Notes under the pieces: model-generated
What the model saw: the letters and a program-made list of their open reading frames with translations, nothing else
Told to the model about the DNA's origin: nothing
Databases searched by the model: none
Shown: piece by piece, positions 50,286 through 62,395 of the stretch
Layout: each line of letters begins with the position of its first letter
Numbering within the stretch: position 1 is the stretch's first letter
Source of the DNA: Pseudisothecium myosuroides
Lineage: Eukaryota; Streptophyta; Bryopsida; Hypnales; Lembophyllaceae
Reading direction: 5' to 3'
NCBI GenBank assembly: GCA_951799445.1
Contig: OX637288.1
Span: 27,941,288-28,005,287, forward strand
Length of the DNA stretch: 64,000 nucleotides
Made by a program: the position numbers and the translations under genes

Positions 50286-53200
50286 CTAGTGAGGCCTCCA
50301 AATGAATTTGGTCGCTTTTTGAGTTGCAAATAATATTGTAGATTCAACACTTCCAAGTTGCTCAACTTTCCCAAACATTTATGTGCTTTGGATTCCTCTT
50401 TCTCTAAGATCCAATTGATTTAGAATTAGAAGGCCCTTAAATCAATTACATAGCTCCTCAAGCTTGCAACAACCTTATAGATTCAACACTCCTAAGTTGC
50501 TCAACTTTCCAAAACATTTGGCTAAATTTTAGATTCCACTTCCTCCAAGATTCAATTGATTCAAAATTGAAAACCTTCAAAAGAATCTAGTAGATTTTTT
50601 AGTTAGTAAAAGCCCTATGGATTCAAACTTGCTCAATTTTCTAAAGCATGTAGGATAATTTTGGAATCCACTTCCTTGAACTTTGCATCTTCTAGGTAAA
50701 CCTCAACATTGCCCAACAACACACTTTCTACTAATTCTAGAAATTGAAGATCTTGAACTATAGCGCATTTCCACAGATCTAGCTTTCACAAATTCATAAG
50801 TTGTCCAAAAGATAGTTCAAGAAAACTTCTTAAAGTTGTGGTATTACAAAGATCTAGGTTTATGAAGTTGCACAATTTATTGAATGACTCACACAAATAT
50901 TGGATAGCACACTCAAATAGAATCAAGTCCCTAAAATTTGTAAGACCCCCAAAAGACTCAAGCAAATTATAGATAGTACACGATTGAAGATTCAAATTGT
51001 TCAATTTTTGGAGGCCTCCAATAAATAAATTTCATCTAGCTCTTCAAGCTCACCAAAATACCATAGATTCAATACTTCCAAGTTGCTCAATTTTTCAAAA
51101 GATTGGATAAACTTTGGATTCCACTTTTTTCAAGATACAAGCTTTTCAAATTTTGGAGGTCTCCAAATGAATATGATAACTCCATAAGCTGACTACACCT
51201 CCAAAGATTCAACACTTCTAAAATGCTTAGCTTTCAAAAAGATTTGGGTAAACTTTGGAATCTACATCCTTCAAGATCTAAGTGTTTGAAATTTTGGAGG
51301 CCTCCAAATGAATTTGGTAGCTTCTCAAGCTTGCCACAATCCCGTAGATTCAATACTTCCAAATTGCTCAATGATAAAAAAGATTCAATTAACTTTGGAT
51401 TCTACTTCCTTTGAAATTTACGCGATTCAAGTTTTGGAGGCTTCCAAATAATTTTGGTAGCTCCAAAAGCCAAACAATAATCTATACATTCAATACTTCT
51501 AAGTTGCTCAACTTTTCAAAAGAATTGGATAAACTTTGGATTCCACTTCCTTCAAGATATAAGTGATTCAAATTGTGGAGGTCTCCAAATAAATCAAGTA
51601 GCTCCACAAGTTTCCTACAATTATGTAAATACAACACTTCCAATTTGCTCAACTTTCCAAAAGATTTGGGTAAGCTTTGGATTCTACTTCCTTTGAGGTC
51701 TAATTGATTCAAATTTTGGAGGCCTCCAAATGAATCTGGTAGATTCTTCATCACAAAGTTTAGACCCTACGATTTGGCAACAATTATCGTGAGGTTATCG
51801 TTGTTTCATGGGTTCGTACCATAACCGCATTGACTTAGTGTATTTTTACGCACTGAATCAGTGCGAAAACAATGAATATCAATAGCATACAGTTTTTGTA
51901 CTTTAACTATACAATTGTTGTGTCAAAACTGCACAGCAATCATATAGTTAAAGTATATAAACCGTACGCTATTGATATTCATTGTTTTCGCACTGATTCA
52001 GTGCGTAAAAATACACTGAGTCAGTGCAATTAAGGTACGAACCCATGAAACTATGATAACCGCACGATAATTGTTGCCAAATCATAGGGTCTAAACTTTG
52101 TGATCTTGAGCTCCCTACAAGACCACAGATTCAACACTTCTAAGTTGCTCAACATTCCAAAAGATTTGGGTAAACTTTGGATTCCACTTCCTTCAAGATC
52201 CAATTGATTCAAATTTTGGAGGCTTCCAAATGAATTTGGTAGATTCTTGAGCTCTCTACAAGACCATAGATTCAACACTTCCAAATTGTTCAACTTTTTA
52301 AGCGATTTGGATAAACTTTGCATTCCACTTTCTTTTGGATTTAAGCTTTTCAAAATTTCAAGGTCCCCTAATGACTCTGGTATCTCAACAAACTTGTGAC
52401 AATCCCGTAAATTTAGCACTTCCAAGTTGTTCAACTTTCCAAAAGATTTGGATAAATTTTGGATTCCACTTCCTTCAAGATCCAAGATTTTCAAATTATG
52501 GAGGACTCCAAATGAATCTGGCAGCTCAACAAACTCCCTACAATTCCGTAAATTTAACACTTCTAAGTTGTTCAACTCTCCAAAAGACTTGAATAAACTT
52601 TGGATTCTACTTCCTCCAAGATCCAAGATTTTCAAATTTAGGAGGCCTCCAAACAAATCTGGTAGCTCTATGAACTCACCACAATACAATAGACTTAGTG
52701 CTTCCAACTTGCTCAGCTTTCCAAAAAAATTGGATAAACCTTGGATTCTAATCCTTCCACTTCGCTTGAAATCCAAACATTTCAAATTTTGGAGACCTCC
52801 AAATGAATCTGGTAGTTCCACAAGCTCACTACAATGCATTAGATTCAACACTTCCAACTTGCTCAATTTTCCAAAAGACTTGGGTAAACTTTGGATTCTA
52901 CTATCTCCAAGATCCAAATGGTTCAAACTTTGGAGGCCTCCAAACAAATCTGGTAGCTCTATAAGCTCCCTACAATTCTGTAAATTCAACACTTTCAAGT
53001 AGTTCAACTTTCCAAAAGATTTGGATAAACTTTGGATTCCACTATCTCTAAGATCAAAGTGCTTCCAATCTTAGAGGCCTCCAAATGAATTTGGTAGCTC
53101 CATGAGCTCACTACAATTCCGTAGATTCAACACTTCCAAGTTGCTCAATTTTCCAAAAGATTTGGGCAAACTTCGGATTCCACTTCCTTCGAGATCCAAT

Positions 53201-53397
53201 TGACTCAAATTTTGGAGGCCTCCAAATGAATCTGGTAGCTCTACAAGACTATAACAAGCCCGTAGATTCAACACTTCCAACTTCTTCAAATTTGCAAAAG
53301 ATTTAGGTAATGTATCCATCAAATCATCTCTCTGAAACAACATCACCAATTCACTGTTCTTAGGTGCCTTTGGAAAATGTTTCAAAGGTGCATGCAC
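50286..53397 (-). repeat. tandem ~141-bp double-LRR units
   Basis: The encoded unit is about 47 residues made of two LRRs: ELPDSFGGLQNLNQLDLEGS then IQSLPKSFGKLSNLEVLNL, ending in a Cys. About seven consecutive units are open at 53007-52051, with further units at 53397-53071 and 51754-51482 and increasingly degenerate ones down to 50286. DNA identity between units is high. Confidence 0.85.
51745..52107. mobile_element. palindromic MITE inserted in the LRR array
   Basis: A 353-bp near-complete hairpin (51751-52103) with ends TCACAAAGTTTAGACCCTA and its complement, arms of over 100 bp and a short loop around 51910-51940. TCTT flanks both sides (51745-51748, 52104-52107), and the LRR unit reads agattcttgagctc in an uninterrupted copy. 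Both arms contain an internal palindrome, CGCACTGA-(A or T)-TCAGTGCG. Confidence 0.82.
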
Positions 53398-55530
53398 ACT
53401 CTTGTTACCATAATCAAGTCAACATAAATTTTCTAGAAGTGATGACATCAAAAACCAGCCACCCTCGCATTTGAATATACACAATCTTTTCATGAGAGAA
53501 AGGTGAACTTGAATACCAAGACTCTATGGAATGATCAAAGTTTGAAGAGAATTTGGTAGTAGCTGCACAAACACATCCAAAAGAAACTCAATTAAAAGCT
53601 TCAATGGGTCAAATTAAGCATAGATACACTCATAAAGAATATATTGCATACTTCAATTACTAAAATTCAAAGAAGAATACATACACAACAATTCACAAAT
53701 CCTCAAACAATCAAACTAAGTAACATTCTTCCTTTGGTCTATTCAAGTTTTCTTACAAATTGGCCATAGTAAAACTGCGTAAAAATACTCAATATTATTC
53801 AAATTGACCACATCAAAATTCAATGGTTATCAAGCATACCTCATTCCTATTCAACAATGCCAAGGATTCAAAACCCCACAAGCGTTTACAAATACCCACA
53901 CTTGCTCTTTCTTGCTTGGAAATTGCACGGCCCATGTCTCTCAAGTGGTCATGCATTCCAAAGGCACCTTCTGCATCCACTCTAATCAAGGCCTTCTTTA
54001 CAAGGCTCTAGACACCTAATATTGCTTATCAACCTTGGGATCTCCAAACAAGTTTAGCCATCTCGACAGATGCTCCCAATAATGCACATGCAATATCCAA
54101 AAACATTTCTTGATGCTATTCCTGAAGAGAATCATAGCTAATCTGAAGACATTCAAATATCTTCCTTTCTTCCATAATAGTGCCACAATTCAACTTCTTC
54201 AAAACTTCCTTCCAAATCTCCACATCCTCTTCATCTCTCAAAAGAGATCCACAGACCTTCAAAACCAACAGAACTCCACCACATGCCATACTAACATCTC
54301 CAACAAGACCGTCAAATCTTGGTTTCACTTTCAAATCACCTCCAAATGCATGAAATGCAAAGACACTTCGAGAATCTTCCTTGTTCAAGATTTGAACATC
54401 ATGAGTGTGAACCTCATATTTGACATGAAATGATGTTGACTTTTCAAATATGCGACGGTTTCGAGAAGCAAAAATGCACATGCTACTTTCCTTTAGCATT
54501 TTGCGTGACATCAAATAATCCATCTCATCATCATCATGAACATCATCTAAAACCAAAAGTATTTGTTTTGTAGATAACCTTTCCTCAAGAATAACACTAC
54601 CCCTTGATTTGTCTACAATGTTATGTAGCAAATCATTCTCACATAAGGCCTTCATAATATGATTTTGGACACTTGTCACACCACCTTAATTCACCTTCTC
54701 CGCCACATCTTCCACATAACATGTCACATCAATCTTTTCCCCAATTGGTTGTATAACTCTCGGGCCAAAGTGGACTTTCCAATTCCACCCATTCCCCACA
54801 ATCCCAACATCAACACTTTCTTCTCATCAAGTGCTTGAATGAGGTTCTTAGCAACTTGCTTCACTCCCACAATATGATCACCTACATCCAAGGGAAGGGA
54901 CTTATTTGCCAATTCAAAGATCTTTCCAACAACTTCCAACACCAAGTCCTTTTCCAATCTGCAAACAATTTGAAACAAAATTCATTAATACCAACTACAA
55001 TGCCAATGTCAAGTTCAACTACAATACTCTTCAAAATACAATGCACATGCACATACTTACCTCTTGTCTTCCACTTTGTACACACAACCATTGAGCTTGG
55101 AAGCTGTTTTCAAATTTACCCTCCATTCTTCAATCAAAGTCTTATCATGCCTCTCTGCCAACCTCGTAAATCCACTAGCCAATTGACCTTTTTCTGGAAA
55201 ACTCACTTCCCATGGCTAAACTTTGTAGAAGATTGGGAACACCTTCATTGAAGGAGAGTTCAACATTGCATGTAACTCTTTCAAACACGACTTTGATTGT
55301 GCAAAACTCTTGGAAAAGATGACTAGGGTTAGAGGTGTTGTCTGGATAGCATGATCAATGCATTTCCAAGCATCTTGGCCTTTACCAATGGATATGCAAT
55401 CCAACTCTTTTCAAAGCTTCATATAAATAGCCCACGAAACCTGTCTTGGTGTCAGAGCCTCTATGACTCATGAATACATCATAGTTTCCAAATTCATTTG
55501 CACAACAACCAATGATCAATCTTATTGACA

Positions 55531-56196
55531 AATCAACAATTCAACAATTTATGTTTGAAATCACATTCAAATTCACCAACAAAAAACTATGAGCCATGAT
55601 ACTGAAAACTCAATATGAAAAGGAAAGGTCACTAGTAAAATAAATCTCTATACCTTCAAGTATACAAAATTTCTTCGAATGCTTAGCACTACTTTCTATA
55701 GCGCTTGTCATGCCTCACCGCTACAAAATTGAAATTGGTAACTATGAGTTTAAGAACAGAAGAACATACTACTTTATGTTTCACCAATCCCACATAAAGA
55801 ATGAGCCACTTCTTCTTGCCATCTTTGAATCCTAAGTTCCAAAAAGGATTTTTGTCAACACAATGTATATGACAAGTGAAAAAAAATTTGGAAGTTGCTT
55901 GAATACTATCAAATGTTGTCAAATTGCTTTTCTATATGTGGCACTTTATACCTCATACAAGATTCCAATGTAGTAGAATTGTATGCTGCAAAAAGGAATT
56001 TCAGACCACCATAAGTCTAGTGAATACCATCAATAGGTGAATCGAGGAAGAATTAAACTCAAGAGTCGCTATAGTGCTTCCTAAAATCACTCCATAACGA
56101 TTTCTTCAAAAGAGAATGCATATATTTCCATTAAGCCACATGTGAGAAAGATATGCCAACTTGTACCTCATGTGTCCAATTCCTCAAGAAAGTACA
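55531..56196. other. TNL upstream spacer
   Basis: No supported gene. A minus-strand ORF at 55922-55689 has no recognisable features. Confidence 0.45.
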
Positions 56197-56413
56197 AACC
56201 ACTACAAGAGAAAGGGGTGTTTTAAGTGAGTTTTTAAGTAGTGTCCTAGACACATGATTTTAAGTAATGACCTTTTGAGGAGATTTTTAGCAAAAAACAT
56301 GTGTTTTAAGTCAAATTTTGCTAAAAATTTCTTTAAAGGTCATTACTTAAAATCATGTGTCTAGGACACTACTTAAAAACTCACTTAAAACACCCCTTTC
56401 TCTTGTAGTGAAC
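56197..56413. mobile_element. CACTA-type foldback MITE
   Basis: A 211-bp element (56200-56410) with ends CACTACAAGAGAAAGGGG and the exact complement, long arms (GTGTTTTAAGTGAG..., TTTAAGTA..., CTAGACACATGATTTTAAGT) and an AAC target duplication at 56197-56199 and 56411-56413. CACTACAAGA ends with a 3-bp duplication are classic for plant CACTA (CMC) elements. Confidence 0.9.
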
Positions 56414-58018
56414 CTTTTAGGAACTCACAAAGATATGTCAATATATGTCAACACATATCATCATATGTCAATATTGTGATTAAGTTAGGGACACCTGAAT
56501 GCGCTAGGTGTCTAAAAGTGTCACTTGATTAGATTCTCCCATTATGTTCATCTCCTAAATCAATATGTATTAGTCAATGAAGAAACAATTCTAGAATATC
56601 TACATTTGATCCCTATTAACTCTTGTATACAATATCCAAATGCTACAAATATTTGATCCCTCGTAACTCTTGTATATGGTATCCAAATAGTACAATCCTT
56701 GGTGCCTTGTAATCTCCTTTCAAAAATCAATTAAAATAGATATAATTTTATTACGGTAATCTAATAATAAAAAATGCACATAGTAGAAAAAATGGCAATC
56801 TTAGGGGTCCCTAGCTTTATATTCAACATCAAATTTGAAGCAAATCCAAAATTGTTCTTACAGACCAAAAAACTTGTCTCTAAGAAACTAATCACGACTC
56901 ATAAAGCCATTTCTTGATTAATTTAGACAATTCATTGTGCCATGAAATCATATATCTTGGGCCCATTTTACAACAAATTAGAAAGAATACATGGTTTGGA
57001 ATCTAAATGTGTATCATGTACTAATATGTTGGTGTATATAACATATGGTTACATGGAATAAAAGCAACCTAAAGAGTTGATCAATGTAAAAGTCAGACAT
57101 TGGAAAATCTTGAAGTTGAATTTTGTTGTGTTCATATTACCTTTCTTCAAAATATTTGAATTTGGGTGAATATTGTTGCCACTGGACAAGCATGATTTAT
57201 ATGCCAAATCATCACCATAGGTTGAAAATAACTAGATTGAGTATTTTATTTACACCAAGGAATACATGGTTTGTTTAAAGAGAAAGATAGGATTGGCCTA
57301 ACGAATAATGTTAAGAATAGGTGTTGGCAAGCCCCATTTGGTGGTTCAATGACGAATTTGAGATGCTATTGAAATAAATCTATTCTTTGAAAGAAAAAAT
57401 CTGAAAGCAAGAATGTTCTGAAACTAAGCTCATCCAAATACATCACCTTACCTCAAAACAAGAATATTCATCAATTCGTTTATCTTTTCCATTAGTAGTG
57501 GCACAAAAATTGTCAGCTAAATGGATGTTCTACACATCACTCCTTCTAGGCCTCCATGCCTATATGTATACCCCAGAAACCAAAATTCTCAATTCATATG
57601 CTATACAAAATGGATTGCAAAGCTAAGCAAATAAGCAAAAACAGGACATAAGGAAACTACACCAAATTGGAACTTCTTCCTAGAACCGCAAACTATAGAT
57701 TCTTGCTTGCCTAAAATGTATTGCTTGTATTCATGAGGGCCTAAGGGCCTAGGATAGCTTTTGGATATACCTATTTCATACACTTTCAAAGTTCATAGTT
57801 TATGCCTCTTGAGTTCAAAAGATGCATAAGAAGAGAATTTAAAATACTCTTTAAACTTCCAAGAAGATCCAACAAAAAAAAACTAGACAATTCAATAATA
57901 AGAACAATGCTCAATTGCTTATTCAGACACAAGAAGGTCTAGTTACCTTAGACAAATCAGTTCAATAAAATCATATGGCGGTGGAAGCTACACAAACTCA
58001 CACCTTCCAATCAGACCA
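56414..58018. other. spacer
   Basis: No supported gene, only short ORFs. Two near-repeats of tttgatcc-ctc-taactcttgtata lie at 56608-56690. Confidence 0.45.
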
Positions 58019-58924
58019 TTAACCCCTAAAATACCAAGGCATTTTCTGGCTCCGGAACCACTGAAAACTGCCATTTCTGCTGCGATCACTCCCTAAACCC
58101 AATTTTTTTTTTTTTTAAATCTAACCGTAGGATCTTGTACTTCACTTGTCTCAGATTATGTGGTAAAAATTTCAAGACATTTGACCGTTCTGATTGGAAG
58201 ATATTAGCATTCAAAGTTGGAAAAAAAAGCTTTTTTGAACTGTTTCCTGCAATTTCAGATGACTTTGACGGCCATTTGTGGATTTTTTTTGCACTACACA
58301 ACAAAAAGTTGTAATTTTTTATCTTGAACATTTGAGTTGAGAGTCGGGGAAAAAAATTTCAGAATGTCAAACCTTAATTTTCACATATAAAAAAATTGTT
58401 AAATAGAAGTAGGTCCAAAATTGAACGAAATACTAAATTGTTAATAGCTCTTAGGTGGAATTAAAACAACATAATCCCAATGGTGGAATTGTTCTTGCAA
58501 ACAAACTTGACCTCGTCAAAAAAAAAAATTGAAAAAATTTGAAAATTGCATTCAAAAATGAATTCTATAAGTTAGTTTTTTTGAAGATGCTTAAATTGCC
58601 CGAAAAACAAGATTGTCCATAACTTTCTCATTATTAGTCCAAATAGAATGAATCAAAGCTGATCTTTGAGGGAAAAAAATTAAAAAAATTAAAAGCTTTT
58701 TTTTGTGTTTTTTTTTTTTCTGCCCGCCGAACTGCTTTTTTGCTTTAGGATGGCATAACTTTGCTCCCGGGCACCGATTGAAAAAAAATTATATTTTTAG
58801 AGAGCTAATGTGATTCCCTATCTTCAAAAAAAGTTTCAAAAAATCAGATCAAAATTTGAGGCCACACGGGCATGCCCAAACTCTGAAGTGTCCCTCGAGG
58901 GGACTTTGGTACTTTAGGGGTTAA
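58019..58924 (+). mobile_element. TTAA-flanked short TIR element, copy E
   Basis: An 898-bp element (58023-58920) with ends CCCCTAAAATACCAAGGC and GGACTTTGGTACTTTAGGGG, and TTAA on both sides. The terminal 20 bp are well paired, with compensating changes relative to copies A-C. The interior is collinear with copies A-C (aaaactgccatttctgc, ctaaccgtaggatctt, aatcccaatggtgga). Confidence 0.85.
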
Positions 58925-60309
58925 TTTGCCAAGAAAACTGACTTGCATAACATGACAAAGGATGGCGACGTGAACCAGGCTAACCTGAAAAGAGGATCAA
59001 ACCATTCTATTTCGTCCTCCAATTTGCACGACTTTCAATCTTCGACCTGCACTAACACCTTCAGAGCCGACTCTTCCAAAACCGAATTAATTCAAACCAC
59101 AGTCTAAGAAAATCAGAAACGCAATTCAGAACTACAGGGAATATTCTATCCTCCAGAACCCCCCCCCCCGCCCCCCCCATGAAAACACTGTTGAACTTCC
59201 CTCTGCATCTATGTATGCGGAATAACTCGTAGCTAGGTAAGACGTCTCCAGCATTTAATTTGTTCTCATTTCTACGATTAACCTGCTTATTGAATATAAG
59301 ACAATAAAGACTTTGAGAAGTCCTCTAAAATTTTCTAACGCGAAGTACCGAGTTGTGTGGACTAACCCGTATGCTTTGATTGATAAGAATCAGCCGTTCC
59401 CTTGTATACAAGAGCTCCAATCGACCTGGAGATAGTCCAAAAATCACTAATAATCCAAATCCGAGCAATTCAATTTCAACTGAACCAATTGATTCATAGC
59501 TATTTCAAGCACAAAAATATTCAAGCCAGTTCGTTGCGACAAAACTTCAGAGGACCATACTTACGTAGCTAGTCCAAGTCAACTCGAAGGATATTCTATC
59601 CAAAATTATCAAGATATTTGAGAGATATTTCGTCTGAAACTGGTATGCTGTTATTTAGGACTTGACCACTTTGATGTGCCATTGTATCAGATGGCAAATG
59701 ATCGACCTTAGAAAGAAACTGTAATCTCAAATAGATGGGATATCTCAACCATGCGCTACAGGATTCGTTCAGAGGCTTGCAACCTAATCATACCCGTGGA
59801 CAGAAAAAAGGCACAAAACTACTTGCGAAATCTCGTCACGGATGCATGATTCCACGTACCAGTGACAAAGCAGCCAAGACGAACACGTACCGCCGACTCC
59901 GGATTGAAGTACGCTAGATCAAACCCTAAGCATCGAACAAGGAACAGACAACATAGTCGCCAATCTGACAAAAACTGAAGTGGGAGCAAACCACAGTGAT
60001 CGCTGCCTTTAAAAACTTCACCATCTCTTGCTGCCGATACGCTCGGGCTACCGACACGCTAGCTCTCACTGACGACAACGGCGGAACTGAAGCGCCTCCA
60101 TCGCAAGGGCGCGCAAATGCTACCGCTCGCAATCCAGTTCAAAGCTGCAAATCGATAGAACCCCCAGAGAACAAAAAGCTAAGCGACGATCACAACACGA
60201 AGAGAACGGATCGGAACCTGGGATCAAAGGGACGAGGGTTCAGAGAGACGAGGGATGGTCACCGGTGACCATGGATCCCTGAGCTCACCTCTCCAAAGTG
60301 ACATGAGCC
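58925..60309. other. GC-richer spacer with an unassigned possible first exon
   Basis: A minus-strand frame from an ATG at 60036 (MVKFLKAAITVV...) follows a GC-rich stretch that could be a promoter and 5' UTR, but it stops after 32 codons without a recognisable domain. A C-rich tract interrupted by one G lies at 59159-59178. Confidence 0.35.
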
Positions 60310-60783
60310 GGGGTGAACTGCCCACCTCGCTCGGCCCCTCAGGGAAAAAGCTGAAATTTTTTGTTTTCCACGCATGATAAAATTTGCAAATTTTGTATTC
60401 ATATTTGCAATTAGTGGTCCCAACTTAGAGGCTGGGGTGAATTGACCCCCTCGCTCGGACTCGAGGGAAAACCCTAAAAAAATTTATTTGCGAGGCATGA
60501 TAAAATTTACAAATTCTGAATTCATATTTGCAATCAGAGGCCCCAAATTAGCTGGGAGAAGTCTAGAACATACCCTAGAGACGGTTCAAAATAGGGGGCT
60601 TTTTTTTCACACGCACCCCTGGAATGATTTGGGAGGCCGAGCAAGGGGGCCAGTTTACCCCGACCAACTTAGATAGGAGAGGTGTAGAAGATAAATTAAA
60701 TTGGGCACAATATAGGGGGCTTTTTTTTTACATGCACCCTTGGAATGACTTAAGGGGGCTGAGCAAGGGGGTCAGTTCATCCC
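60310..60783. mobile_element. TIR element with doubled left and right ends
   Basis: A left motif GGGGTGAACTGCCCACCTCG occurs at 60310 and again, 124 bp on, as GGGGTGAATTGACCCCCTCG. Complementary right motifs (gagcaagggggccagtttacccc and gagcaagggggtcagttcatccc) end near 60662 and 60783, 121 bp apart. The 124-bp left units share catgataaaattt-caaatt; the 121-bp right units share atagggggctttttttt. Confidence 0.7.
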
Positions 60784-61599
60784 AACTATAATATCGGGAG
60801 TACTCTCTAAAATAATGCCTCTGTGAGGTAATATTGATTGTCCGCTCTTGCCATAGGCTGCATACAAAATGTCATTAATGCAATGACCCTCCCTAATGTA
60901 TTATAAAAGTTCGCCTAATCCCAAGAAACCATATTACTTTAAAGAGGTTTAACTGTATTTATTTTGGATACACCAAAGAGACTTAATAGGTTACCTTTCT
61001 AATCAAGTTGTCCAATCTAACATGTACGCAGGTTTATAATTAAAAAAAAATAGATCTCAAAATCTACTATACAAGTTAATAGAAAGTCTAATTAAAAGTG
61101 TATTATTCATTGTTTTATTGATTACATAAATTGGTGTGAAATGTCAAGAAATTAGTGTAGGGAAATATAACGAGCTTACTTGGTGTAAATAGTAGAGAAA
61201 GTGATTTTTGTCCGTTGGCATGGGTGAAGCATGCAAACTGTAGATGAAATTTAATCGATTCATCTCCAAAAGTGCAATACTATCCTTGAATTTTGTAGGC
61301 ATTCAGTTGTTTCAACCATTGAGGAAGGGAGACTTAAGTCATCAAATATTTTTTCAATTATTTTTCTAAAATTCTTTGGAACAAAAAAAAAAATAACACC
61401 TAAAATTTTTGGAATAAAAATTTTGAGTTTGGCTGTCATTATTCTACTATAAAAGTGTTTATTGAGTGGCTTGTTGGAAGGCAAAAGAAGGCTCAATCAA
61501 GATTCTTTTAGAATGTATTATTTGGAAGTCCTATGAACAAACTAAAAATTTTGAAATTGTTGAATTGAGGTAAATCCAAAATTATTTTAATTATACTAC
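60784..61599. other. AT-rich spacer
   Basis: No supported gene or clear repeat. Confidence 0.5.
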
Positions 61600-62395
61600 A
61601 CCAATAAATCAATGTAGTGTTTGTTATATTAATTACAAACTCTAACAGCAAATGCCAACAATGCTGCTAATATTACCAACATTAAATGTCAACTAAATTT
61701 TCAACAAAAAAGCTAAATTAGGATTGCAACAGTTCACCCTCCACTAAATCAATTGCCAACATGAACATTAATTGTAATTTAAATGTAAATGTGAGTAATT
61801 TACAAGATAGCATAAATAACACTATAAGCACCATAATACTAAATTTCAATATTAATATAGTGCTACAAATAAATGAATTGGTCGTATACCAATAGCTCAA
61901 CTTGAAGCTTATTTTGGCATTTAGTATAGAAAGACCATTCTACATTTTAGTAGAAAAACAACAACAAAGCTTTATGAAACTTTCTATTCTTATTTGCATT
62001 TGATTTTTGATTTTAAAATGGCGATGAAAAGCCATGCATATTCTTCTTTTGAGAACAACATAGAGTTAAAGATCATAAAATATGGAAAAGTAAAATTTCT
62101 CAAGCTATGCAGACTGGGTCTGGGCAGCAAAATTATGGTAGTGACAATGTATAGCTACCGTTAATAAATTCAATGCCGCAAAACGAACCTTGTAAGTTAG
62201 AGTTCAACCCTTTGAAAGCAAGAATGTAAACCATTCACTAGATTATCGTTGTTTATAAGGTATAGATAACCTAAGAATCCTCATTAAACCTAAATATTTT
62301 TGCATCCTGCTATGGGAGGAATTAGACGTAGTTGCAAATATAAAGCCCGTTTAAAACGCAAGGCAAGCTAGCAGATAAGTGATATAGCATTGTCT
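61600..62395. repeat. dispersed repeat, short copy
   Basis: The second copy of the 30667-32496 repeat, in the same orientation. It joins the two conserved blocks directly at about 61865, with no trace of the 1.07-kb central segment. Both copies end at g-gatatagca-tgtct. Confidence 0.7.

Larger units (their letters stand above)
50286..55530 (-). pseudogene. TIR-NB-LRR (TNL) immune receptor pseudogene
   Basis: TNLs are intracellular pathogen sensors whose TIR domain is an NADase. TIR: NYDVFMSHRGSDTKTGFVG (from about 55490), then a frameshift near 55395, then AIQTTPLTLVIFSKSFAQSK and an in-frame TAG after VFPIFYKV. A GT-AG intron lies at 55061-54959. NB-ARC: P-loop GLWGMGGIGKST, a frameshift near 54740, VEDVAEKVN followed by TAA, kinase-2 ILLVLDDV, an RNBS-B-like FASRNRR, a degraded GLPL (ACGGVLLVL) and FGMHDHLRDMGR (MHD) after several stops. 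The LRR domain begins at about 53330. A CAA-to-TAA type stop follows NSFGGL near 53070, and a MITE interrupts it at 51751-52103. At least six independent lesions exclude a functional protein, yet the LRR frames stay open over long stretches, implying recent decay. Confidence 0.88.

Noticed and set aside
52427..53002. 191-codon plus-strand repetitive ORF (RSKIFKLWRPPNESG-type)
   Set aside because: Antisense of the tandem LRR units; the periodicity comes from the minus-strand repeat.
59926..60132. Ribosomal protein L27 first exon (starts MVKFLK on the minus strand)
   Set aside because: Only six residues match; the continuation AAITVVCSHFSF does not resemble L27, and no donor site follows the sixth codon.
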